A DNA stretch of 21,265 bases from Bacillota bacterium (GTDB taxonomy: Bacteria; Bacillota; Clostridia; Acetivibrionales; DSM-1351), in assembly GCA_023431385.1 (NCBI GenBank), contig JAEYWA010000250.1, forward strand, positions 1 through 21,265, in the 5' to 3' direction. Of this stretch, positions 1 through 7,004 are shown one piece after another. The notes below the pieces were generated by a model that saw nothing but the letters and a program-made list of their open reading frames with translations, did no database searches and was not told where the DNA came from. The number at the start of each line of letters is the position of its first letter. Position 1 is the first letter of the stretch. Position numbers and translations under genes: made by a program.

Positions 1-398
1 AGGGTTCTGCAATCAGAAGAAGAAGAGAGTGCATTAAATGTTCCAAAAGATTCACTACCTATGAAAAGGTTGAGAGCCTGCCCTTAATGGTGATTAAAAA
101 GGATAAATCCAGACAGCCCTTTGACAGGGAAAAGCTAATGAATGGACTTTTACGCGCATGTGAAAAAAGACCTATATCAATAAATGATCTTGAAAAAATG
201 GTTGAAAGTATTGAAACTCAGCTTCATAACTCTTTAATCAGAGAAGTAACTACTGAAGATATAGGTGAGATGGTAATGGCTAAGCTTAAAAACATGGATG
301 AGGTTGCTTATGTAAGATTTGCTTCGGTCTATCGCCAATTTAAAGATATTAACACTTTTATGGACGAACTTAAAAATCTGTTAAGAGACGAAAAATAA
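1..398 (+). CDS. nrdR: Transcriptional repressor NrdR (5' end outside window)
   Basis: NrdR is a zinc-ribbon/ATP-cone repressor of ribonucleotide reductase genes; it senses (d)ATP and binds NrdR boxes. The reading frame is open from base 3 and begins inside the zinc ribbon: residues GSAIRRRRECIKCSKRFTTYEKVE include the second CxxC pair of the ribbon, followed by the ATP-cone (PLMVIKKDKSRQPFDREKLMNGLLRACEKRPIS). An ATG at 87 lies in the middle of the conserved protein and is not the start; the true start is upstream of the window. The stop is TAA at 396-398. About 130 residues of the usual ~150 are present. It is followed by a terminator-like hairpin at 439-473 and belongs to the chromosomal backbone. 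Confidence 0.95.
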   Translation, partial: GSAIRRRRECIKCSKRFTTYEKVESLPLMVIKKDKSRQPFDREKLMNGLLRACEKRPISINDLEKMVESIETQLHNSLIREVTTEDIGEMVMAKLKNMDEVAYVRFASVYRQFKDINTFMDELKNLLRDEK

Positions 399-438
399 TC
401 TGATTTTAGTGTTCTATAAAACTAAAAAACTATTTAAG

Positions 439-473
439 AAGGGGCTATGCCGGAATCAAACGCATAGTCCCTT
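439..473 (+). terminator. Rho-independent terminator after nrdR
   Basis: A 12-bp stem (439-450 with 462-473, one G-T wobble) has an 11-nt loop, and a run of five T starts at 480-481, six bases after the stem. It sits 40 bp after the nrdR stop. Confidence 0.7.
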
Positions 474-1134
474 GCTGATGTTTTTCGCTGACGCAATATA
501 AGTTGAATTTTTCTGATAAAAATTTACACTGACTGCTCTTATTCTAGAAATTAATTTATTAACAACTATACGTCGGATATTATAAAGGCCGAGATATATT
601 TTATATAATTGTATTACTTCGTAAACGTGCTTTCATAAATATATATAACTTTATGTAAAAAACAGGTGATTTTTAATTTCTTTTATAGTATAATACATTT
701 AAAGGTAATAATGTAACTTTATATATAAATTCTTAAATTTTCAAGTCGTTTCTTTTTAGATTAATCAAGCTAGAAAAGCTCCTTATAAATTGTTCGAAAA
801 AAATATATTAATATTAAACTGTCTTTTAGTGTATATTTTATATGTCAATTCCTGCAAGTAATAAGCTTATTATTTCATAGGTGTCATTATAATTTTTCGG
901 TTTAATCTGGAGTAAATCTATTGCCTTAGAAAAAAATCTGTGAACTCAGTAAATTATGAATTTTTTCAATGATTTACTCGACAATTTCGTACTAGAAACG
1001 TGTCTTCTTATATCAAAATACCAATCTTACGTTACTTTCTATAGAATACATATTGCATCTAATGCAAGCATTATCTGCATTAGTATTTCTTCAACATAAA
1101 GTTATCACTAATATAAAAGAAAAGAGGATATTTA
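474..1134. other. AT-rich intergenic stretch, no gene recognised
   Basis: About 660 bases between the nrdR terminator and comM. I see no convincing reading frame on either strand. Only small features stand out: AT-rich runs, a short AATAAGCTTATT palindrome near 861-872, and a 6-bp inverted repeat TTGCAT/ATGCAA at 1053-1067 about 70 bp before comM, which could be regulatory. The comM promoter probably lies in the last 200 bases, but I cannot assign it with confidence. The stretch is unusually long for a gap between backbone genes. Confidence 0.5.
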
Positions 1135-1245
1135 ATGATCTCAAGAATTAACAGTTGTGCACTCATGGGAATTGATGGCTGCATAGTGGAAGTTGAAACT
1201 GATATCAGCAATGGGATACCAAGCTTCGAGAATGTAGGCTACTGA
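1135..1245 (+). pseudogene. comM: comM/yifB 5' fragment, interrupted by element
   Basis: ATG at 1135 follows a good Shine-Dalgarno (AGAGG, 8-9 nt upstream). The product starts MISRINSCALMGIDGCIVEVE and continues to NGIPSF, the typical start of the YifB/ComM Mg-chelatase-like AAA ATPase. True comM sequence ends at codon 31 (TTC, 1225-1227) plus the shared GA at 1228-1229. After that the frame runs into element DNA and stops at TGA 1243-1245, giving a useless peptide of 36 residues. The rest of the gene resumes at 18287. ComM is a helicase that promotes branch migration during natural transformation in studied bacteria; in the integrated state this copy is split. Confidence 0.93.
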
Positions 1246-1250
1246 GTCAA
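1210..1250. other. attL: attL: left integration junction
   Basis: The comM half-site ends ...CCAAGCTTC, followed by crossover GA (1228-1229), then GAAT and the element arm GTAGGCTACTGAGTCAA (1234-1250). This 17-base arm is the exact reverse complement of the arm at the right end (18266-18282). The GA is inferred as the crossover dinucleotide because it is the only choice that both restores the comM frame and sits symmetrically 4 bp from both arms. Confidence 0.85.
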
Positions 1251-1274
1251 CAATCTAAAAGCTTATAAAAAATG

Positions 1275-1314
1275 AAGATACGGTAGTGTAATTTACACTA
1301 CCGTATCTTTTTTC
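1275..1314. terminator. Bidirectional terminator at left end of element
   Basis: A perfect 17-bp stem (1275-1291 with 1293-1309) around a single T at 1292. T runs follow on both strands (1308-1313 on plus; the A run at 1266-1272 gives T on minus). It ends leftward transcription from the recombinase region and blocks read-through from the comM promoter into the element. Confidence 0.85.
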
Positions 1315-1331
1315 AAAACATCATTTTTTAT

Positions 1332-1871
1332 TTATATAGGTAACACAATATGCTTTTGCAGGGCCTGCTCCACCTGCTTAGTATCCACACTCAGGTAATG
1401 CTGTGTAACTGCGACACTGCTATGATTTAGCAGTGTCCTTACAATTTCAACATTATAGTCCTGCAGGTAGATAGAATTAGCAAAAAACTTGCGAAATGAG
1501 TGACTGGATATATTTTCTAACCCTAAATAATCACAAGTAAGTTTCAAATGGCTCTGTATTGCTCTTACAGTCAGGTCAAATAGTCGTTGCTTTGGTTTTA
1601 TTCCATTTTCAAGAGCATAAGTCTGTAAATAGGTGTAAACCTCATTGGGGACAGTGAATGTCCTCTTTTTCTTAGTTTTTTCCTCTACTATATCAAGGTG
1701 GTATCTACCACTTTCATAAACAATATCGGACAATTTGAGTTTGACGATATCCCCAATGCGTAACCCCAGATTGGCTTCACAGCAAAGAGCAGCGGCTACC
1801 CTTGAATTTGGTCTAATCCTTTGTCCTGCACTTGTAGTAAATCCCCTCTGGATAAGTAAGTCTCCAAGCAG
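1332..1871 (-). pseudogene. Tyrosine recombinase catalytic domain, no usable start
   Basis: The frame is open from 1871 to the stop at 1332. It encodes a complete tyrosine-recombinase catalytic domain: Arg I in NLGLRIGDIVKLKLSDIV, a lysine-rich beta hairpin (EEKTKKKRTF), HxxR in HSFRKFF, His in LLNHSSVAVTQ, and the nucleophile Tyr in TQHYLSV. The core-binding and arm-binding domains are missing. There is no ATG, GTG or TTG before a TTG at 1733, and starting there would lose Arg I and has no Shine-Dalgarno. The 5' end overlaps, in the -1 frame, the small gene at 1796-2140 for about 75 bases. Either this is a frameshifted or truncated remnant or it is made by frameshifting from that gene. It is followed by the strong terminator at 1275-1314. 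Confidence 0.7.
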
Positions 1872-2140
1872 CTACACAGTATAATGCCCTTATCTCTTAG
1901 TTTTTGAAATACACTTATCAAACCACTTAGAGTATCTGCTAAATCCAGAACAGACCTGATGGCCAGTCTGTCCCCATGCTGAAGGACTTCTAAGAGCGTG
2001 AACAGTTCTGGTCTGTCTAAATTACAGTCAAAATACCTGTTATCATCTGGTATCTCTAAATCATTAATGAGTAAGAATAGATTTTGATTGTTCCTATTAT
2101 CCTCTAACCCCATATTTTCCAACACATAAGCCCATACCAT
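1796..2140 (-). CDS. Resolvase-like small protein lacking catalytic residues
   Basis: 114 residues. I chose the ATG at 2140 because it has an ideal Shine-Dalgarno (GGAGG, 2148-2152, 7 nt spacing); the longer frame needs a TTG at 2209 without one. The sequence follows the fold pattern of small serine recombinases: start MVWAYVLENMGLEDNRNNQ (family: Y-x-R-V-S-T...), then DRPELFTLLEVLQHGDRLAIRSVLDLADTL (family: RP-x-L-x-LL...GD-x-L-V-V-x-x-LDRL-x-R), then LISVFQKLRDKGI. The catalytic Ser region reads YVLENM, and the DRLxRS arginine patch reads LDLADT, so it should be catalytically dead. Assignment to this fold is by eye. It overlaps the tyrosine-recombinase frame downstream. It may be a DNA-bound accessory or regulatory factor. 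Confidence 0.65.
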   Translation of the reverse strand: MVWAYVLENMGLEDNRNNQNLFLLINDLEIPDDNRYFDCNLDRPELFTLLEVLQHGDRLAIRSVLDLADTLSGLISVFQKLRDKGIILCSCLETYLSRGDLLQVQDKGLDQIQG

Positions 2141-2275
2141 GAAAGTTCCTCCAATCGTCCCGAAATCGGGGATTTCGGGAATGTTTTCGTAAGTGGTTTT
2201 TATCCCCAAACCTCAACTCACCTAATTTTCAAATTCAGTGAGTTGTAATTACAAGGCACTGAATTTTTTAACATG

Positions 2276-2471
2276 ACCTTCCCAAAATCCACCTTTTGGG
2301 AAGATTATTTTTCGACACTTAACCAGTTTTCGACACCTGTTTTTCATGGTAACAGTATTTTTTATACCAAAAACATAGAAAAGATAGACGGTCGGAAAAT
2401 GTAAGGCAATTTTCCGACACTTAAAATCGCCACTTAACAGTGTGTCAAAATCTCTAGGATTTTGGGAAGGT
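2276..2471. repeat. Repeat-rich cis region between two small genes
   Basis: A 15-bp perfect inverted repeat frames the region (2276-2290 and 2457-2471). Inside are a hairpin CTTCCCAAAA/TTTTGGGAAG (2278-2287 and 2294-2303), a second perfect 10-bp hairpin GTCGGAAAAT/ATTTTCCGAC (2391-2400 and 2409-2418), and three direct copies of a TTC(C)GACACYT word (2311, 2328, 2412). No gene is visible here. The layout suits an origin (iterons), a resolution site, or an operator for the flanking resolvase-like genes. The function is inferred, not shown. Confidence 0.55.
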
Positions 2472-2477
2472 CTGAAA

Positions 2478-2786
2478 TCAACTTCTAATAAAAATTACGT
2501 TAATCCCATAAAAGTTATTTAATTCCGTCATAAAGTCAATTAACTCCTGCTTTTTGTCTGCAAACTGATGTGGTGAGTACATAATAAGTAAATTGAATTC
2601 TTTGACCTTATCCAGTTTTTCAACCTTTTTCTTAACATCTTTAATTCCCGCAGTAGTCAAAATTCTGTCTACAACTTCAACTTTTCTTCTGCCACATTCA
2701 TAGACCATCTGGTCCCATTGATTTATAGCAGTATTGAAACTATCTAAATCAGTTTTGGTTTTTACAACAATTACAGCCTTTGGCAT
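2478..2786 (-). CDS. Small protein, possible degenerate serine-recombinase fold
   Basis: 102 residues, ATG at 2786 with Shine-Dalgarno AAGGGGGTG. I do not recognise a named family. The pattern again recalls a resolvase N-terminal domain: MPKAVIVVKTKTDLDSFNTAINQWDQMVYECGRRKVEVV aligns by eye with the strand and helix that carry R-V-S-T-x-x-Q in serine recombinases, and FNLLIMYSPHQFADKKQELIDFMTELNNFYGINVIFI with the V-V-x-x-LDRLxR...L-x-G-V-x-x-I segment. The catalytic Ser position is Lys and the arginine patch is absent. It lies 13 bases after the stop of the upstream small gene (2800-3039), so the two are probably co-transcribed. Confidence 0.6.
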   Translation of the reverse strand: MPKAVIVVKTKTDLDSFNTAINQWDQMVYECGRRKVEVVDRILTTAGIKDVKKKVEKLDKVKEFNLLIMYSPHQFADKKQELIDFMTELNNFYGINVIFIRS

Positions 2787-2799
2787 TTGCTACACCCCC

Positions 2800-3039
2800 T
2801 TAAAATGGAAAATTTTCATTCCCCCAACTATCATCCTCAAAATCTTCAATATCTTCCCAATCCTCTTCTTCATACTCTAACTCTAAATCACTATCACCCT
2901 CTGACAAACTTGTTGCCAACAGGATTTTATTGTCACCCAAACAATATAAATCTACGTTTATCTTCTCTTGTGCTATCATTTCTAAAACCTTGTAGGCGTT
3001 CTCTGGTACATCAAAAAATACATTCACGTTTGTTTTCAT
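2800..3039 (-). CDS. Small protein with very acidic C-terminal tail
   Basis: 79 residues, ATG at 3039 preceded by a GAGGGGGTG Shine-Dalgarno. No family recognised. Residues 1-45 alternate hydrophobic and polar residues, compatible with a small alpha/beta domain (MKTNVNVFFDVPENAYKVLEMIAQEKINVDLYCLG). The last 33 residues contain 17 Asp/Glu and no Lys/Arg, ending NENFPF. Such a tail could mimic DNA or contact a basic partner, for example a DNA-binding or single-strand-binding protein; the aromatic end is also reminiscent of SSB-like tails. This is inference from composition only. It is first of a two-gene unit with the gene at 2478-2786. Confidence 0.7.
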   Translation of the reverse strand: MKTNVNVFFDVPENAYKVLEMIAQEKINVDLYCLGDNKILLATSLSEGDSDLELEYEEEDWEDIEDFEDDSWGNENFPF

Positions 3040-3259
3040 ATTGTTTTCACCCCCTCATATATAAAACTAAATCTAACTGTAGTCATTTTGGGTTTATGTC
3101 TCTAAAAATGTTCGTATCAGTTAAAATTGACTTATATATGTCCATCTTTATATTTTCCTTAAATGGGGATAGATTTTTTCATATTTTTAGGGACTAAGGA
3201 ACAGAATGTGTTCATTTAGTGGTGGGGGATAAATTAGATTGAAAAAAAGAGAAAAAATA

Positions 3260-3283
3260 TGCTGTGCCGGATCCGGCACAGCA
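3260..3283 (-). terminator. 24-bp perfect palindrome with T tract on minus strand
   Basis: A loopless palindrome centred on GGATCC. On the minus strand it is followed by ATATTTTTTCTCTTTTTTT, so it is a good terminator for leftward transcription. No protein gene lies directly upstream on that strand until 3728, so it may end a noncoding transcript or primase mRNA read-through. Confidence 0.7.
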
Positions 3284-3289
3284 ATAGTC

Positions 3290-3690
3290 TTGATATACAT
3301 ATGACAGAACCTATGAAACTACGTGATTATGCCTTTTGGGTGACAGTCTGATTTTTCCTTGTATTTACTACAATAAACTCCAGTCTCCCAAACTCCCAAA
3401 GTCTCCCTAACGTTTCCTCAACTATGACAGGCAAAACTATGATTCTGGAATTTGGGTGGGTGATGATGAAACTATTTTTACATCTAAGAGATACTACCTC
3501 TTAATTTTTTTCTCCGGATTTGAAAAAAGTTTTTTTAGTTCCACCCAAAATCCATGGTCACCCATTGACTGTTATTTCAACATTAAAGAGAGGTAGCACT
3601 TGGATTTTGGGAGACTGGATGCCAACCCATGCATTTCAACGTTTTCTTGAACCCTTTCCAAATACTACTATGGCAAGGCTTTTTCACAGA
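3290..3690. other. Noncoding region dense in interspersed inverted repeats
   Basis: About 400 bases without a gene, bounded by two GC-rich palindromes. Complementary word pairs: CCAGTCTCCCAAA (3380-3392) with its complement at 3606-3618; TTTGGGTGG (3451-3459) with 3541-3549; CTACCTCT (3494-3501) with 3589-3596; GGGTGAC (3338-3344) with 3557-3563. The second and third pairs cross, which in RNA would be a pseudoknot. The word CCCAAAATCC occurs at 3544-3553 and inverted at 3602-3611, and also twice at 2281-2466. It may be the replication origin of the element next to the primase-helicase, or a structured RNA on the minus strand ending at 3260-3283. Confidence 0.55.
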
Positions 3691-3693
3691 TAG

Positions 3694-3723
3694 TAATAGC
3701 CCCGCCGGCCGGCGGGGCTATTA
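3694..3723 (-). terminator. 30-bp GC-rich perfect palindrome after primase gene
   Basis: A loopless palindrome with centre GCCGGCCGGC, starting 5 bases after the primase stop codon (minus strand). It has no clear T tract on the exit side, so terminator strength is uncertain; it may instead protect the mRNA 3' end or form a cruciform. Confidence 0.55.
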
Positions 3724-3727
3724 AACA

Positions 3728-6616
3728 CTAACTCCATATATCAGCAGCCTTTTCAAGCAGCTCCTTTGTAGGTCTATTTGCAGTAAGATTATCATAGAGG
3801 TAGCCTACCTTTGTATTGAAATCCTTTGCTATCAGAGGCATTAGACTTTGACGAATACACCATTCTGTGTAAACAGCATATTGAGTAAAAAGACTGTCCT
3901 TATGGGAAGTGCTAATAACATTTTCTAAGAACCAATCCATAGAACGCTGATAATAGGTTTTTTTCAATATATCATAGCCAAGTTGACTATCTTTTCCTTC
4001 CAGTAATTTATTCTTATCTTTAGCAAACTGCTGAGGGGTTTTCTCTTTCATATGAGAATACAGGTAGCCTAATTCAGACAGGCGAACACGTATGAAGTAT
4101 TCTGTACCACTCTTTTTTCTATCAACATAAGAGGACATTTCACTATAAAATTTATTTCTTATCATAGGGTAAAATCCATTGTCCTTGCACCAATTTTGAT
4201 AAGTTTCAAAAACCTTGGTAGTAGCAACCCTGTCTGTGTCCGTTTCACTGATAATCAGACAATCACCTATAAATTGTTCCGTTACTGTCATTTCTGTTTT
4301 ATATTGCTCTTTGGCTTCTAACATAGATTGACACTCAATGATTTCACCTTCTTCAAGTACAAGTTGCAGCCCTTCCAAAAGCCTATTGAAAATACCAGCC
4401 TTTTCTTCACTCAACTTCTTCTGCAGGTTTTTATCTTTGTTTATAATTTTCTCTGTGAATTTAAAGATTTTTAACCTGGACCACATGGCCTCGTCATTTT
4501 GGATTGCAGGTGAATAGTTAGAATCTATAAAAATCAAACCAATGATAGAGAACGTTATCATCTTCTTATCATAAAGGTTTCTGGTGCTGATAGTGGTATT
4601 GCCCGTCATAGCCTTAATTTTTGCACTATCAAGCCTTGCATCCTGTGCTACCTCTGAGGTACTGATAAGAAGGGTATCTCTTAGTTCCAAAAGTTCAGGT
4701 CCAACATTGCTCTTTTGATTATGACTACGCATGAGAACTGAATTATCAATGCTTGTACCATACTCACCCAGAACTGAATTGATACAATTTATGAGTGTAG
4801 TTTTACCTGTATCTTTCTCTCCGATAAGTAGCATAAGGGCTTTTTTAGCAGGTACCTGCTCTTTGGCCAAACACAATCCAAAGGCCTTTAACATCTCTTT
4901 TCTAACTTCTTTATCAGGAAATAAAGTTTCAAGCATGGTATCAAAGGTGGGGCAGGTGGCCGCAGGGTCATAAGAGCAACCCATTATCTTATGTAGCCTA
5001 TGTTCTGTACTATGGGGTAGCAGTTCCTTTGTTGTCAGGTCAAGAACACCATTTTCAAGATTTACATATGGGCTTTCTTGGTAGTCTGTTAAATCCATAT
5101 TCAGGTACATACCTTTTAACTTCTTGAAAATATCAGCACAATTTTTAATGGTGACCATGCTGCTGCACCTATTAAAGTATTCAAGTGCTCTTAATTCTAA
5201 AATATCCTTCTGCGTTACATCTGTTTTCCCTGTTTTCTGAACAACGGTAGTTCCGTCTGCCTCCATAACCTCATTTACTATCCACATAAAGACACTATGC
5301 TCAACCATAGCAAGGACTTCTGTAATTACATGGTATAGAACATTCTCATCCACCATTTCATACTTTTTCCCATTCCATTTGAAAAAACTGTTCATCTTGT
5401 TGCTGAAAATGAGCTGGTCACCTAAAACCCTCCGAACAATCTGCGTGTTTCCATTTACATTCAGGTCATAGGTATGCAGATAGTCTATGTAGATAATATT
5501 ACTGAAACGATATTTACCTATATAGGATAATAATCTTCCCTTTAAAGCAGGATTATCAATGGCACCATTTTCAATTCTGGTTTTAATATCTACAAAGTCT
5601 GGTGTCCACAAATTGTCTTCTTCATTAATTAATATGTTTGATTCATTGGGTTTTGGTAATTTAGGACTATAAACAGCAGTGCAGGTAGAACTTGCTGTTT
5701 GAATATCCTTTCTAATGTCACTCTCATATTTTGACCACTTTCCATTCTTTCCATAGGATAGATAGCAAGGGCTTTGTCTGAATATTCTTTCTACCTGCAC
5801 TGGATTATTACATGTATAGAAGGTCAATTTTCTAATCAAAGCAAAATCAGCGTAATGCTGTTGACTATATTTCTGATTGCCTTCTTTATCAACTACCTTA
5901 TCCCATTGACCTTCCCATAAAAGCCTGAAATCCTCGTTTTGAAGTGCAATCTTCAAAACTGTGTCATCATCATATTTTTCATTGTCTATAACACCTATTA
6001 TGGGTCTATCTTTTAAATTGAGGTCCGTAGAAGATTTCTTCTCAAAATAATTGCTATGTAGTTTCCTTAAAGACCTGTTTACCTGTTCTTCCTCACTGAT
6101 TTCAAAATCATTGATTTTATGTCCTGTCATGATAACAAATCTTTTACTACCACTACTATAAATCTCTATTGGCATAAGAGGGGATTCACCTGTTTTTAAA
6201 TCTTCGTCCAGAGAACCAAAGGCTAATAAGTGTATCCCCGTATTAGACAAACTTTTCTCTTGATACGTCCTATATGGACTTACAGCACTACACATGGCCT
6301 TAAACTGTTTTCTCAACTTTTCTTTTTCTTCTTCTGTTTCTAACTTATCCTCATGACAATCCAAATCTACAAAAATCAATCCTGTTTCTGGTGTCATAGC
6401 AAATCCAATGGCTACACACATACCAACTTCCACAGTTTTAGCAGCCTGCTCAAAACTACCCCAGGTATCAGGATTTGAAATGCTGGCCCACCTACCATCG
6501 CCTTCAATTTTAGGGTCTATAGGTATTTTCTTACCTTCAGAGGAAATTATAAACCCTACCCAATTATTGAAACTCCTCAATTCCTGAGGAATATTCTCTT
6601 TTATTAATTTCAACAC
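3728..6616 (-). CDS. Primase-SF3 helicase (PrimPol/D5-type) replication protein
   Basis: About 962 residues. The N-terminal part has AEP/PrimPol-like features: DxD in LIFVDLDC (~residue 85), a SNTGIHLLAFG segment matching the second motif, then PIEIYSSGSKRFVIMTG. The central part (~400-560) is D5-N/helicase-linker-like. The C-terminal half is a superfamily 3 helicase: Walker A GEKDTGKTT (~600), Walker B-like DTLLISTSEV, then GNTTISTRNLY, and IFIDSNYSP...MWSRLKIFKF with the arginine finger region. Proteins of this type start replication of phages, P4-like satellites and plasmids. I prefer the GTG at 6616, which has AGGTG 9 nt upstream; a GTG at 6628 adds four residues but has a poor binding site. 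It neighbours the repeat-rich 3290-3690 region, a plausible origin. Confidence 0.88.
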   Translation of the reverse strand: MLKLIKENIPQELRSFNNWVGFIISSEGKKIPIDPKIEGDGRWASISNPDTWGSFEQAAKTVEVGMCVAIGFAMTPETGLIFVDLDCHEDKLETEEEKEKLRKQFKAMCSAVSPYRTYQEKSLSNTGIHLLAFGSLDEDLKTGESPLMPIEIYSSGSKRFVIMTGHKINDFEISEEEQVNRSLRKLHSNYFEKKSSTDLNLKDRPIIGVIDNEKYDDDTVLKIALQNEDFRLLWEGQWDKVVDKEGNQKYSQQHYADFALIRKLTFYTCNNPVQVERIFRQSPCYLSYGKNGKWSKYESDIRKDIQTASSTCTAVYSPKLPKPNESNILINEEDNLWTPDFVDIKTRIENGAIDNPALKGRLLSYIGKYRFSNIIYIDYLHTYDLNVNGNTQIVRRVLGDQLIFSNKMNSFFKWNGKKYEMVDENVLYHVITEVLAMVEHSVFMWIVNEVMEADGTTVVQKTGKTDVTQKDILELRALEYFNRCSSMVTIKNCADIFKKLKGMYLNMDLTDYQESPYVNLENGVLDLTTKELLPHSTEHRLHKIMGCSYDPAATCPTFDTMLETLFPDKEVRKEMLKAFGLCLAKEQVPAKKALMLLIGEKDTGKTTLINCINSVLGEYGTSIDNSVLMRSHNQKSNVGPELLELRDTLLISTSEVAQDARLDSAKIKAMTGNTTISTRNLYDKKMITFSIIGLIFIDSNYSPAIQNDEAMWSRLKIFKFTEKIINKDKNLQKKLSEEKAGIFNRLLEGLQLVLEEGEIIECQSMLEAKEQYKTEMTVTEQFIGDCLIISETDTDRVATTKVFETYQNWCKDNGFYPMIRNKFYSEMSSYVDRKKSGTEYFIRVRLSELGYLYSHMKEKTPQQFAKDKNKLLEGKDSQLGYDILKKTYYQRSMDWFLENVISTSHKDSLFTQYAVYTEWCIRQSLMPLIAKDFNTKVGYLYDNLTANRPTKELLEKAADIWS

Positions 6617-6647
6617 TATGTAATACACCTATCTTTCTATTTTTTTA

Positions 6648-6676
6648 GTTAGGGTGATAAGAAAAATCACCCTAAC
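6648..6676 (+). terminator. Hairpin before primase gene; T tract faces plus strand
   Basis: A perfect 11-bp stem GTTAGGGTGAT/ATCACCCTAAC with a 7-nt loop. Six T follow on the plus strand, while on the minus strand the exit side is A-rich. It therefore looks like a terminator against plus-strand (antisense) transcription, or an mRNA leader hairpin for the primase gene 32 bases downstream. Confidence 0.55.
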
Positions 6677-6689
6677 ATTTTTTGTTATC

Positions 6690-6941
6690 TCAATAACTAT
6701 AATTCTTTCTCATTTCTTCCCATACTTCGGGTGTTACCATGTTATGTATTTTTAATGCTAAAATAAAGGTATCTATCTGACTTGTGCAATGCCTTGCTTC
6801 AAAATCCAATTCTTCTAAGGTCATATAATTCCATGGATTAAGTAGTCTGTCAGTGTCTTCTGCTTCTCTTGCTCTTTCCTTATATAACCTCTCTACACCC
6901 GCATTGAGTGCAGGTATTAAACTTACATCAACTTTTTTCAT
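6690..6941 (-). CDS. Small protein of unknown function
   Basis: 83 residues, ATG at 6941 with GAGGA about 10 nt upstream. No family recognised. It is mainly helical and charged: a basic/acidic N-terminal half (LYKERAREAEDTDRLLNPWNYMTLEELDFEARHC), then a second helix pair (QIDTFILALKIHNMVTPEVWEEMRKNYSY). No membrane segment or signal peptide. It lies just upstream of the primase-helicase gene on the same strand, so it may belong to the replication module, but nothing in the sequence proves a function. Confidence 0.7.
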   Translation of the reverse strand: MKKVDVSLIPALNAGVERLYKERAREAEDTDRLLNPWNYMTLEELDFEARHCTSQIDTFILALKIHNMVTPEVWEEMRKNYSY

Positions 6942-6972
6942 TTATATAAATCCTCACTTTCTTTATTAGAGA

Positions 6973-6992
6973 GGGCGGCACCGGTGCCGCCC
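6973..6992 (-). terminator. 20-bp GC-rich perfect palindrome between small genes
   Basis: A loopless palindrome centred on ACCGGT, between the stop of the 7005-7253 gene and the start of the 6690-6941 gene. There is no T tract on the minus exit side (CTCTCTAATAAAG), so it is a weak terminator at best, or a processing or stability hairpin. Confidence 0.5.
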
Positions 6993-7004
6993 CGTATACA
7001 ACTT

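Noticed and set aside
87..398. A short nrdR gene starting at the ATG at 87
   Set aside because: The conserved zinc-ribbon residues continue upstream in the same frame to the window edge, so the ATG is internal.
1332..1733. Separate 133-codon recombinase gene starting with TTG at 1733
   Set aside because: It would remove the essential Arg I segment that is encoded in the same frame just upstream, and no Shine-Dalgarno is present.
1796..1871. Programmed -1 frameshift with a slippery heptamer
   Set aside because: No X-XXY-YYZ heptamer in the proper phase lies in the overlap; a one-base loss in the G run is simpler.
2787..3197. Open frame of 136 codons on the plus strand
   Set aside because: It covers the opposite strand of the acidic-tail gene, with a His/Leu/Pro-rich composition typical of antisense frames, and has no binding site.
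3199..3213. LexA (SOS) box
   Set aside because: GAAC and GTTC are separated by 7 bases (8 at 8765), while Firmicute LexA boxes have 4; no SOS-type gene follows.
3380..3400. CRISPR-like or tandem repeat (CTCCCAAA copies)
   Set aside because: Only three short irregular copies without spacers of constant length; part of the inverted-repeat network instead.
4731..4973. Open frame on the plus strand inside the primase gene
   Set aside because: Antisense to the conserved Walker A region; a shadow of the real gene.
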